Below are positions 1-7,537 of a stretch of 34,994 nucleotides of DNA, piece by piece (within the stretch, counting starts at the first letter, position 1; every line of letters begins with the position of its first letter). The notes beneath the pieces were generated by a model. That model was given only the letters and a program-made list of their open reading frames with translations, was not told the origin of the DNA and did not search any database. Location: NCBI GenBank assembly GCA_028701945.1, contig JAQVPT010000003.1, positions 1 to 34,994 on the forward strand, written 5' to 3'. Source of the stretch: Bacteroidales bacterium. Lineage in GTDB: Bacteria > Bacteroidota > Bacteroidia > Bacteroidales > ML635J-15. The translations under genes were made by a program, and so were the position numbers.

Positions 1-2594
1 GAGATACGTGGCATTACAACAATTTGCGGTTTGTAATCCTCAAAAGCATTTGAATTTAATTGTGCCTCAGAATTTAGCAAATAAGGAGCTATACCATTTG
101 GGCTTGCAATTAATTTAGGATTCTCAATTTCAGTACCATTTGCGTCATACCAAACTGAACCTACACGGTATCCATTAACAGCACTAGGAGAAGATATATC
201 ATTAACATATACAACTGCATTATCTGGAATATTGCTAGGATGAGCTGTATTAGCTATAAGTCCTCTTTCGTCAGTATCACCAACAGTATAAGCCTCATGC
301 AATGTAAATTGGTCTTTAAGAACCATTTGGTTTGCATCGAATCTGTCAACACGAACACCTACATTAAAGATAAGATCTTTAAATGCAAATTTGTCTTGAA
401 TATAACCTGCAATATAGTTAGGCTCAAATGGTGCCATTGGTCTTTCAAGATATCCTTCTTCGCTTGTTTTGTTAAAGAAATCGTCAAAAGTAGGTTTATA
501 ATTTAATTTATCGCCTTTATAATCATAACCATAGTATGAAACATAACTACTTCCTTGGTTAAATAATTCATCAGGACTAAACCAGCTAAGGTCTAAAGAT
601 TCAGGATCATAAGAGTCTATATCAAGCCAATCAAGACTATTTACTGCTAAACCAAGACTTTCTCTCAATTTAATGTCAAATCTTGACTGAGATGATGCGT
701 CATAAAGTCTAGGATAATCTATTGTATCTAAAAATACTCCATTTTCATCTCTATATTGTATAGGATTATAAAGGTCTCTTTCGAGAATGTGATAATTTGT
801 CAAACTTCTTGCGAGTGTCCATAATCCAAATGGTCCAACCGCATAGTATGAGTCGCTTCTTTGCTCGAATTCAAATCCAAGACTAATCTCATGATTTTTT
901 ATGTCGGCAGAACCAGAAGCTGATACTCTAAACTGTGTTAAATCGTTCATTGAATATGATGTGTAAGGGTTTCCAGGACTAGCCCAGATACCATAAACGC
1001 TTGGTGCACCCATACCATTAAGTAAACCACCATTTTGCATAACAGAGTTTACATCTTTGGCATAGTAATCATCAAAATACTGGAAATACTGCTCAGTGTA
1101 TCTGGCAAGATCAGGATTTGATTCACCTGCTTCAAAATCTTCAATTCTATAAAACCACGTTTGTTGCAAATACGCTTCACTGCCTGTTAGCGAATCCTGT
1201 CCCCAGAAATAATATTTCTCTGGAGTAGTATTAAATTTGCCAACATGACCATACTCAAAGAAATTATCATTAAAATCTTTGTTATAGTACTTCTGATAAG
1301 TTTTTGAATAATCTACCTGAATTGTATAATAAGGATTCTTAATAATCGCTTCTTTTTCACTTTCTGAATTGTCTCTAAATTTTTGTGTTAATCTACCATA
1401 AACTCTCCAGTTATTGTATTTAATATTACCGTTATTATCAGAATTAAAAAGTTGGTTTGAATAAGAATATGCTCTCTGATCTCTATAATCTAGAGTACCA
1501 CCAAATGTTATATTAAGGTCTCTAATAGGAGAAATATCAATTTTTCCAGCAACATTAAAGCTTTTACTTTCTGCATTTTGTCTTGTTTTGTAATTTTGGA
1601 AAGCATCACTATGCAAGTATTCTGAGTTTTGATAAATAATTGCACCGTCATTTGATTGCACCAATTGTAGAGGATTATTTGTGATACTTTGAACAGCATC
1701 ATCGTTTGCTCTCCACTCGCCCACAGCTGATGGACCAGGGTCTTTAACAAGATTACCTTCAAGTGAAAGCAAGAAGCCAGCAACGGTTCTTTTTCTGTTT
1801 GTACCGTCTTCATTAATTGTCCAAATCGGACCTGACAACATTAATCCACCAAGATTGTACCCGTAAGGATCCAAAAATTGTGAAGTAACAAGTTCAGCAC
1901 CACCAAAATATTTTGAAGTAGGACCTTTTGTTGTAATTGAGATAATACCTCCAGTAGCATCACCATACTGAGCAGGTAATCCTCCCGTAATAACTTGAAC
2001 TTGCTCAGTTGCAGATTTTGGTACGGAACTTGATCCACGCACTTTAACACCATCAACATAATAAACAGTTCCTTCTGAACGGGCACCTCTAATAGAACCT
2101 ACTTCACCATTTTCGGAATACACACCACCAACTGTTGTAGCAACAGCAGCAGCCGAACGTCCCGGCATTTTTGCAATATCTTCGGAGGTTACTGTACCTC
2201 CCGACGCAGTTTGGTCTTTCGCAATAAGCGGTACTTTGTACTCTTTAATTTCAACTTCACCAAGCATCTCGGCCGACGGATTTAGTTTAAAATTCTGAAA
2301 AGTAATACTCCCAGCAGGAATTTGAACACTTGTGTACTGAAGTGTCGAATACCCAACATAAGAAGCAGACACTGTGTACTTACCAGCTGGTATAGGTTTA
2401 ATACTATAATTACCGTCAAAGTCTGTCATCCCTCCGGTAACAATATTCCCATTCTCTTCAATCGTCACGTTCGCAAACGGGATTGGTTCATCAGTTGTTG
2501 CATCACTTATGGTACCATTTAATGCCCCTTGAGCAAACAACCCTGCACTTGCTCCTGCAAATGCCATAATAATTAGTAGTAATTTTCGTAACAT
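1..2594 (-). CDS. TonB-dependent outer-membrane receptor (3' part cut off by window edge)
   Basis: This open frame of about 864 codons starts at an ATG at 2594 and runs off the left edge, so the C-terminal barrel is incomplete. The first 22 residues form a signal peptide ending near GLFAQG. A carboxypeptidase-regulatory-like beta-sandwich follows (about residues 23-105, with DGNYSIKPIPAGKY). Next comes a TonB plug domain with YYVDGVKVRG and QVQVITGGLPAQYGDATGG, and then long aromatic-rich stretches typical of barrel strands. Such receptors import bulky ligands across the outer membrane using TonB energy. The plug lacks the usual SusC wording and no susD-like gene lies upstream, so I read it as an Oar-like or general receptor rather than a polysaccharide-utilisation SusC. 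The ligand cannot be inferred. No convincing promoter was found upstream. Confidence 0.93.
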   Translation of the reverse strand, partial: MLRKLLLIIMAFAGASAGLFAQGALNGTISDATTDEPIPFANVTIEENGNIVTGGMTDFDGNYSIKPIPAGKYTVSASYVGYSTLQYTSVQIPAGSITFQNFKLNPSAEMLGEVEIKEYKVPLIAKDQTASGGTVTSEDIAKMPGRSAAAVATTVGGVYSENGEVGSIRGARSEGTVYYVDGVKVRGSSSVPKSATEQVQVITGGLPAQYGDATGGIISITTKGPTSKYFGGAELVTSQFLDPYGYNLGGLMLSGPIWTINEDGTNRKRTVAGFLLSLEGNLVKDPGPSAVGEWRANDDAVQSITNNPLQLVQSNDGAIIYQNSEYLHSDAFQNYKTRQNAESKSFNVAGKIDISPIRDLNITFGGTLDYRDQRAYSYSNQLFNSDNNGNIKYNNWRVYGRLTQKFRDNSESEKEAIIKNPYYTIQVDYSKTYQKYYNKDFNDNFFEYGHVGKFNTTPEKYYFWGQDSLTGSEAYLQQTWFYRIEDFEAGESNPDLARYTEQYFQYFDDYYAKDVNSVMQNGGLLNGMGAPSVYGIWASPGNPYTSYSMNDLTQFRVSASGSADIKNHEISLGFEFEQRSDSYYAVGPFGLWTLARSLTNYHILERDLYNPIQYRDENGVFLDTIDYPRLYDASSQSRFDIKLRESLGLAVNSLDWLDIDSYDPESLDLSWFSPDELFNQGSSYVSYYGYDYKGDKLNYKPTFDDFFNKTSEEGYLERPMAPFEPNYIAGYIQDKFAFKDLIFNVGVRVDRFDANQMVLKDQFTLHEAYTVGDTDERGLIANTAHPSNIPDNAVVYVNDISSPSAVNGYRVGSVWYDANGTEIENPKLIASPNGIAPYLLNSEAQLNSNAFEDYKPQIVVMPRI

Positions 2595-2752
2595 ATTAGA
2601 GTTTTACTTTATACAATAACTTAACCCAATTAGAAAAGGTGTAAATATAATACACAATTAATCATTGACCAAAATATTTGAACTTAAAAATCATCTTTTT
2701 TTTAAAATATATACTTAACATCGTTTAAATTAGATAAATATGAAATAAATAA

Positions 2753-3106
2753 TTATCTGGAATTCTTTACAGATTCGCGTTTCGACTTTTTCATGCGTTT
2801 CCAAGTGCGTTTTCCATCAATAATATCTTTACCTCCGCCATTTATTATTTTATTGTGTTTCTTAACTGCTTTTTTGTGTAATTTTCTATTTTTTTTATCT
2901 TTTTTCTGCTTCTCCTTTATTGTTGCGTCTTCTAATTTCATAATTCGTCTGTCTTCTCGAGTCGGTTTTATCCGCTTTGATCGTTGCGACTTCATGTACT
3001 TTTCGTTATCAATACTACGATTTGATTGTGAAAAGCTATTTACAGGCAATAAAATAAATATGACACAAGTTAATATTAGTAAGAATTTAGTTAATTTTGC
3101 ATCCAT
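2753..3106 (-). CDS. Small secreted, very basic protein of unknown function
   Basis: The predicted protein has 117 residues. The N-terminus has a lysine and then a long hydrophobic run (about residues 6-26, ending NSFSQS), which looks like a signal peptide. The mature part is strikingly rich in lysine and arginine and ends in a segment with GKRTWKRMKKSKRES. No enzymatic motif is visible. Short basic exported proteins of this kind occur in Bacteroidota, but I cannot name a family function. Binding to an acidic surface such as lipopolysaccharide or nucleic acid is only a guess. It is divergent from the lipoprotein gene at 3134 with a 27 bp gap. An overlapping opposite-strand frame (2793-3122) lacks family features, and I treat it as a shadow. 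Confidence 0.7.
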   Translation of the reverse strand: MDAKLTKFLLILTCVIFILLPVNSFSQSNRSIDNEKYMKSQRSKRIKPTREDRRIMKLEDATIKEKQKKDKKNRKLHKKAVKKHNKIINGGGKDIIDGKRTWKRMKKSKRESVKNSR

Positions 3107-3133
3107 ATTAAATCAAGAATAAAAATAAAAATT

Positions 3134-3562
3134 ATGCGGTCAAAGATAGTAATTATTTTAACAACAGCTATTTTGTTGTACGTTTTTCCTGCTTGTGATA
3201 AGGAAGATAGAATCCCTTATGTATATGTGAATTTTGTTGTTTATCCCGATTTGCCAGAATATGTAAGCATCAAAACCCCTGGAAATTTCGTCTATCTAAC
3301 TGGCGGCGTGAAAGGTATCGTCTTATATTGTCAGTTTACAGATGAGTATCTCGCTTACGAAAGGAATTGCCCAAACGATCCATATCAAAAGAATGCAATT
3401 CTTGACGTTGATTCGACAGGTCTTTTCCTTGTTTGCAGAAACTGTGACTCAAAATTCTCTATCTATGACGGCTCTATTGTCGAAAGTCCGTCAAAATATC
3501 CAGTTTTACGTTATCAAACCTATCTCGATAATCAGGCTCTTTACATTAATAATTATAATTAA
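3134..3562 (+). CDS. Lipoprotein with degenerate Rieske-like fold
   Basis: The predicted protein has 142 residues. Residues 1-21 look like a lipoprotein signal with the acylated cysteine at C21 (VFPAC). The rest resembles the Rieske 2Fe-2S fold: an ERNCP segment at C79, then CRNCDSKF at C101-C104, then a G-S-V-E-P-P-L-Y pattern. A true Rieske protein binds its cluster with CxH and CxxH. Here the first histidine position is an asparagine and the second is a cysteine, so the canonical cluster site is absent. It may hold another metal or be purely structural. The gene stands alone and is divergent from the basic protein gene. The fold assignment rests on the spacing and flanking motif and is moderately secure; the function is unknown. 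Confidence 0.75.
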   Translation: MRSKIVIILTTAILLYVFPACDKEDRIPYVYVNFVVYPDLPEYVSIKTPGNFVYLTGGVKGIVLYCQFTDEYLAYERNCPNDPYQKNAILDVDSTGLFLVCRNCDSKFSIYDGSIVESPSKYPVLRYQTYLDNQALYINNYN

Positions 3563-3709
3563 TCCCTTTTTTCGCACAAACACTATATTATTAATAGGTG
3601 CATGATATGATGCAAATTTATTTGCAAATGACTGATGTCCGATAAAATTAAAAAAGATATGTTTAGGTTGGATAAAAGGCAAGAAGTGCGTAGTTTAATA
3701 AGTTTTAAC

Positions 3710-3739
3710 AAAAAAAAACGGATTCATTTCTGAACCCGT
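3710..3739 (-). terminator. Rho-independent terminator after ahcY
   Basis: ACGG-TTCA pairs with TGAA-CCGT around a TTTC loop, with one A/C mismatch. Nine A residues on the plus strand precede it, giving a U-run on the minus-strand transcript. It lies 27 bases beyond the ahcY stop codon. Confidence 0.8.
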
Positions 3740-3765
3740 AAATTAAAACATAATATTTTTATTAT

Positions 3766-5181
3766 CTAATAACGATAATGATCAGGTTTATAAGGTCCAT
3801 CAATAGGAACACCTAAGTAATCGGACTGTTCTTGAGTCATTTTTGTAAGTTTAACACCTATTTGCTCAAGGTGCAATCTTGCAACCTCTTCATCTAATTG
3901 TTTCGATAATCTGTAAACATCAACATCATAATCGTTTTGCCACAAATCTAATTGAGCAAGTGTTTGATTTGAGAAAGAGTTACTCATTACAAAAGATGGA
4001 TGTCCAGTAGCACAACCTAAATTAACAAGACGTCCTTGTGCTAGCATATAAAGAGAGTTACCTGTTGGGAAAGTGTATTTATCAACTTGAGGTTTAATTT
4101 CAATTTTCTTAACATCTTTTGCTGCATCAAGTTTTTCAACTTGAATTTCATTGTCGAAGTGTCCGATGTTACAAACAATAGACTGATCTTTCATTTGACG
4201 CATATGCTCAAGAGTCAAAACATGTTTATTTCCTGTTGTTGTTACAAAGATATTTCCAACTTTAAGAGCTTCTTCGATTGTAGTAACTTCAAAACCTTCC
4301 ATTGCAGCTTGCAAAGCACAAATTGGGTCAATCTCGGTAACAATAATTCTTGCACCGTAACCTTTCATAGATTTTGCTGAACCTTTTCCTACATCACCAT
4401 ACCCAAGTACGACTACTACTTTACCAGCAATCATAACATCAGTTGCACGTTTGATACCATCAGCCAAAGACTCACGGCAACCATAAAGGTTATCAAATTT
4501 TGATTTTGTTACTGAATCATTAACATTTATTGCTGGGAAAAGTAAAGTTCCTTTTTCCATCATTTGGTAAAGACGGTGCACTCCAGTAGTTGTTTCTTCA
4601 GATGTTCCTTTAAGTTCAGCAACTGCTCTTGTCCACTTGGAATTATCTTTAGCTAAAACTTTTTTTAGAGTTTCTAAAATAATTCTTTCTTCGTTATTGG
4701 TTGCTTCAACATTTAAAGTTGATGCGTCTTTTTCTGCAAAATATCCTTTGTGTACTAATAATGTAGCATCTCCACCATCATCAACAATTAGTTGTGGTCC
4801 TTTTCCTCCTGGGAATGATAAAGCTTGTAGAGTACACCACCAATATTCTTCCAAAGTTTCGCCCTTCCATGCAAAAACTGGCACGCCTGTTTCAGCAATT
4901 GCTGCTGCGGCATGATCTTGTGTCGAAAAAATATTACAGCTCGCCCATCTCACATCAGCACCAAGTTCTACCAATGTTTCAATTAAAACTGCGGTCTGTA
5001 TTGTCATGTGTAATGAACCAGTAATACGAGCTCCTTTAAGCGGTTTTTCTGCAGAGTATTTGTTGCGAATGCTCATCAATCCTGGCATCTCTTTCTCTGC
5101 GATTTCAATTTCTTTGCGTCCCCATGCGGCAAGACTCATGTCTTTTATTTTGTAGGGTAAATTGCTAATTAATTCTTCCAT
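3766..5181 (-). CDS. ahcY: Adenosylhomocysteinase (S-adenosylhomocysteine hydrolase)
   Basis: This cytoplasmic enzyme reversibly splits S-adenosylhomocysteine into adenosine and homocysteine, removing the inhibitory by-product of methyl transfer. The 471-residue length fits the family. Visible hallmarks are HMTIQTAVLIETL near the N-terminus, SCNIFSTQDHAAAAI in the substrate domain, the NAD-binding glycine motif GYGDVGKG at residues 260-267, CNIGHFDNEI, and the C-terminal KPDHYRY tail that closes over NAD in the tetramer. It follows ribF on the same strand, but a palindrome and its own promoter separate them, so it is probably transcribed alone. A terminator follows the stop. Nothing about it is unusual. 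Confidence 0.98.
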   Translation of the reverse strand: MEELISNLPYKIKDMSLAAWGRKEIEIAEKEMPGLMSIRNKYSAEKPLKGARITGSLHMTIQTAVLIETLVELGADVRWASCNIFSTQDHAAAAIAETGVPVFAWKGETLEEYWWCTLQALSFPGGKGPQLIVDDGGDATLLVHKGYFAEKDASTLNVEATNNEERIILETLKKVLAKDNSKWTRAVAELKGTSEETTTGVHRLYQMMEKGTLLFPAINVNDSVTKSKFDNLYGCRESLADGIKRATDVMIAGKVVVVLGYGDVGKGSAKSMKGYGARIIVTEIDPICALQAAMEGFEVTTIEEALKVGNIFVTTTGNKHVLTLEHMRQMKDQSIVCNIGHFDNEIQVEKLDAAKDVKKIEIKPQVDKYTFPTGNSLYMLAQGRLVNLGCATGHPSFVMSNSFSNQTLAQLDLWQNDYDVDVYRLSKQLDEEVARLHLEQIGVKLTKMTQEQSDYLGVPIDGPYKPDHYRY

Positions 5182-5216
5182 CTATTATTGTTTTATATTT
5201 AATTTATAAATCTGTG

Positions 5217-5247
5217 CAAAAATAATCAGTTTTAATCAATTCACAAA
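5217..5247 (-). promoter_or_regulatory. Bacteroidota-type promoter of ahcY
   Basis: On the minus strand a TTTG -33 box (5244-5247) and a TATTTTTG -7 box (5217-5224, consensus TAnnTTTG) are 19 bp apart, the spacing expected for the Bacteroidota primary sigma factor. The ahcY ATG lies about 35 bases downstream. Confidence 0.75.
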
Positions 5248-5283
5248 ATTATTTAATGTCTGCAAAAAAACTATCACTTTTTG

Positions 5284-5409
5284 AGTCTTTGATAAGAAGA
5301 CGTCAAAGACAAGGCTTTTGAAATTTCTGAAACTAAGGAGTTTACTTTTCGTAAATGACTGTTTCAGAAATGAGAGTAACGCCGTATTTGACGTTTTCTT
5401 GCAAAGACT
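5284..5409. repeat. 126 bp imperfect palindrome between ribF and ahcY
   Basis: The two ends form a long inverted repeat: the left arm starts AGTCTTTG and contains GACGTCAAAGAC, and the right arm is its near complement ending CAAAGACT. Inside, ATTTCTGAAAC pairs perfectly with GTTTCAGAAAT, and GTTTAC pairs with GTAAA around a short loop. The whole element could fold into one hairpin of over 50 pairs. Its right end reaches the ribF stop codon. It has the look of an interspersed palindromic repeat (REP or MITE-like) that may also end or stabilise ribF mRNA, but only one copy is in this window. Confidence 0.75.
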
Positions 5410-6310
5410 ATTTAAAATAAGCTATCGTATCTTCTTTGTCCTTGTGTAATTGCACTATCAAATCATCTACGTTGTCAAATTTAATCTCACTTCGTATCCT
5501 CTCTAAAAAGTTTATTTGTATTTCATGCCCATATAAATCAGAATTAAAATCTGGAATATGAAATTCTATACTTAATTGCTGCCCATTAAAACTTGGTCTT
5601 GTTCCAATATTCAACATCGCAGGTAAACTCTCATCACTTACTATTGCGGTACAAATATAAACTCCGTTAGCGGGTATAAGTTTATATTCATCAATATTCC
5701 CTAAATTAGCTGTCGGAAAACCAATTGTCCTTCCTATTTGATAGCCACTAACTACCGAACCAATTATCGAATAATTATAGCCTAAGAATTTATTAGCCTG
5801 TTTTACTTCTCCTTGTTCTAAAAGTTCGCGGATTTTTGAGGAGTTTACTTTAAGATTGTTCTCCAAAGTAAATTCTTTAGGAAAGCTTACAGGAAGATTT
5901 TTTCCAGTTTCGTCAAAACTTGTATCTCCTTTTTTACCAAAAGAATTATTATAACCCATTACTAACTCAGATGCAGCGAGTTTATTTATTAAAATATCAT
6001 TTATAAATTTTGCATTCTCGGTATTTGCAAGCTCATCATTAAAATTAAGAATTAAAAGGTTTTTTACTCCAATCGATTCAAATAATCTCAATTTCTCTTC
6101 ATAAGTGCTTAAGAGTTTTATAGGGCGACCAAAATGAATTGACGGATGTGGCCAAAGGCTTATAACTAATTCATCTGTGTTAGCAGAAATGGCTTTTTCT
6201 TGTAAATGTTTTATTAGAAATTTATGACCTAAATGAACTCCGTCAAAAAAACCTATCGTGCTAACGCAATTCTTTGGAATATTTTCGTTTATATTTGTAT
6301 ATATTTTCAA
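5408..6310 (-). CDS. ribF: Bifunctional riboflavin kinase / FAD synthetase
   Basis: The protein turns riboflavin into FMN and then FAD. The N-terminal nucleotidyltransferase domain has GFFDGVHLGH at residues 20-29 and a YNNSFGKKGDTSF segment. The C-terminal flavokinase domain has the GRTIGFPTANL motif and a GVYICTAIV strand. The length of 300 residues is normal. The start ATG at 6310 is only 27 bp from the divergent lipoprotein gene at 6338. The stop codon overlaps the outer end of the palindrome at 5284-5409, so the last codons and the repeat share bases. Confidence 0.97.
   Translation of the reverse strand: MKIYTNINENIPKNCVSTIGFFDGVHLGHKFLIKHLQEKAISANTDELVISLWPHPSIHFGRPIKLLSTYEEKLRLFESIGVKNLLILNFNDELANTENAKFINDILINKLAASELVMGYNNSFGKKGDTSFDETGKNLPVSFPKEFTLENNLKVNSSKIRELLEQGEVKQANKFLGYNYSIIGSVVSGYQIGRTIGFPTANLGNIDEYKLIPANGVYICTAIVSDESLPAMLNIGTRPSFNGQQLSIEFHIPDFNSDLYGHEIQINFLERIRSEIKFDNVDDLIVQLHKDKEDTIAYFK
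6290..6297 (+). promoter_or_regulatory. Candidate -7 box for the 6338-11227 operon
   Basis: TATATTTG matches TAnnTTTG and lies 40 bases before the ATG at 6338, inside the start of the divergent ribF gene. No TTG/TTTG box is found at the normal spacing, so support is partial. Confidence 0.45.
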
Positions 6311-6324
6311 ATTACAAATTTTTG

Positions 6325-6332
6325 CAAATTTA
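6325..6332 (-). promoter_or_regulatory. Candidate -7 box for ribF
   Basis: The minus strand reads TAAATTTG (TAnnTTTG), 14 bases before the ribF ATG. No -33 box is found at the right distance, and the very short leader makes this tentative. If real, it would face the promoter of the divergent operon. Confidence 0.35.
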
Positions 6333-6337
6333 AAAAA

Positions 6338-7537
6338 ATGAAATCAATAATTATTAAATACAGAAAACAAATAATAAAAATTCTGATATCCTATATAATA
6401 ATAGGTGTAACCATTTCTTGCCAACATGGTTCAGAGAAAAGTATTGCTATAGGTGGAGAAATCTCATCATATTCCAACAAAACAATAGTTTTAGAGGTTC
6501 TGATGCCAAATAGTATTGACACTCTATTAATTACGAAAACAGATAAAAACGGGCATTTTGAATTTGTCATAGACAGCACTCCTGGAGGGTTTCAACGTAT
6601 AAAAATTGATGATAATAATATGATTTATTTGTATCTAAAAAATAATGACCAAATTACAATTACAGGCGATTATCCAAATCTTGCAAGAACTTATAAGATT
6701 ACAGGCTCTGACGAATCGCTACTTTTAAAAAACATGAACCTTAGGCTAATCGAAAGTACCGATAAATTAAATGGGCTAAAAAAACAAGTTGGTGAAGCAG
6801 CAACGACACTAGGGTATAATATGGACTCCTTAATGAATGAAATAAATTTGACGGCACAGGAACTTTATGATTCGGACAAAAAGTTTTTGATAGATTTCAT
6901 AAAAGATAAGTCGTCGTCACCTGTTATATATATGGCACTTTATCAATACATTGGCACTACTCCTATTCTGACACCCGAAAAAGATATTGAAATATTTGAA
7001 TTTGTTTTGCAAAAGCTTAAAGAGAATAGTCCCGATTTACCGCATATTTTATTACTTGAATCTGTTGTAAGTAATTATAAATTACAAATGCAACAATTAA
7101 ATCGTCAATATCTAAACATTTCTGTTGGAAGCGACGCTCCAGATTTTGAACTTACTGATGACAAAGGAGATAAGAGGTATCTTAGTAATTTTGCAGGAGA
7201 AAATGTGATTATTGCCTTTTGGTCATCATTGAATAAAACCTCGGTCAGTAATATTAAAAATCTTAAAGAAATTAACAAAAACTATAATTACAAGATTATT
7301 TTAATATCCCTCGACACAAATCAAGAAAAATGGCACAAAGCAATAAAATCAAATAAAATTGAGGATTTTGTCAATTTGTGCGATTTTAAATCATGGGAAA
7401 GCGCGGTTGCAAAAATATACGGTTTAAAATCATTACCCGCTTATATTGTCGTTGACTCTCAATCGCAAATCCAATTTCTTACTGACGATATTAATAATTT
7501 ACAAGAAAAGGTTTTTGAATTTAGTTATGCTAAATAA
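6338..7537 (+). CDS. DUF4369/thioredoxin-fold lipoprotein lacking the CXXC motif
   Basis: I start this gene at the ATG at 6338 (399 residues), because an in-frame upstream ATG at 6233 would lie inside divergent ribF and hide the lipoprotein signal. C28 (TISC) is the likely acylated cysteine. Residues of about 35-140 resemble DUF4369, and a helical linker follows. From about residue 275 there is an AhpC/TSA-like thioredoxin fold, with SDAPDFELTDDKG, then VIIAFWSSLNKTS, and SLPAYIVVD with the usual cis-proline region. Where relatives have FWASWCPPC, this protein has FWSSLNKTS: both redox cysteines are replaced (N299 and S302). It therefore cannot do thiol-disulfide exchange by the usual route and may be a binding or scaffold protein. 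It overlaps the next gene by 11 bp. Confidence 0.9.
   Translation: MKSIIIKYRKQIIKILISYIIIGVTISCQHGSEKSIAIGGEISSYSNKTIVLEVLMPNSIDTLLITKTDKNGHFEFVIDSTPGGFQRIKIDDNNMIYLYLKNNDQITITGDYPNLARTYKITGSDESLLLKNMNLRLIESTDKLNGLKKQVGEAATTLGYNMDSLMNEINLTAQELYDSDKKFLIDFIKDKSSSPVIYMALYQYIGTTPILTPEKDIEIFEFVLQKLKENSPDLPHILLLESVVSNYKLQMQQLNRQYLNISVGSDAPDFELTDDKGDKRYLSNFAGENVIIAFWSSLNKTSVSNIKNLKEINKNYNYKIILISLDTNQEKWHKAIKSNKIEDFVNLCDFKSWESAVAKIYGLKSLPAYIVVDSQSQIQFLTDDINNLQEKVFEFSYAK

Noticed and set aside
1508..2086. Short minus-strand frames inside the TonB receptor
   Set aside because: They are out of frame with the continuous receptor reading that spans the region.
2793..3122. 109-codon plus-strand frame opposite the basic protein
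   Set aside because: It is Phe/Ser/Leu-rich, as expected for the complement of a Lys/Arg-rich gene, and the minus frame has a signal peptide.
5182..5283. S-adenosylhomocysteine riboswitch before ahcY
   Set aside because: The leader after the promoter is too short and AT-rich to hold one.
6233..6337. Upstream start for the lipoprotein gene
   Set aside because: It lies inside divergent ribF and would bury the lipoprotein signal.
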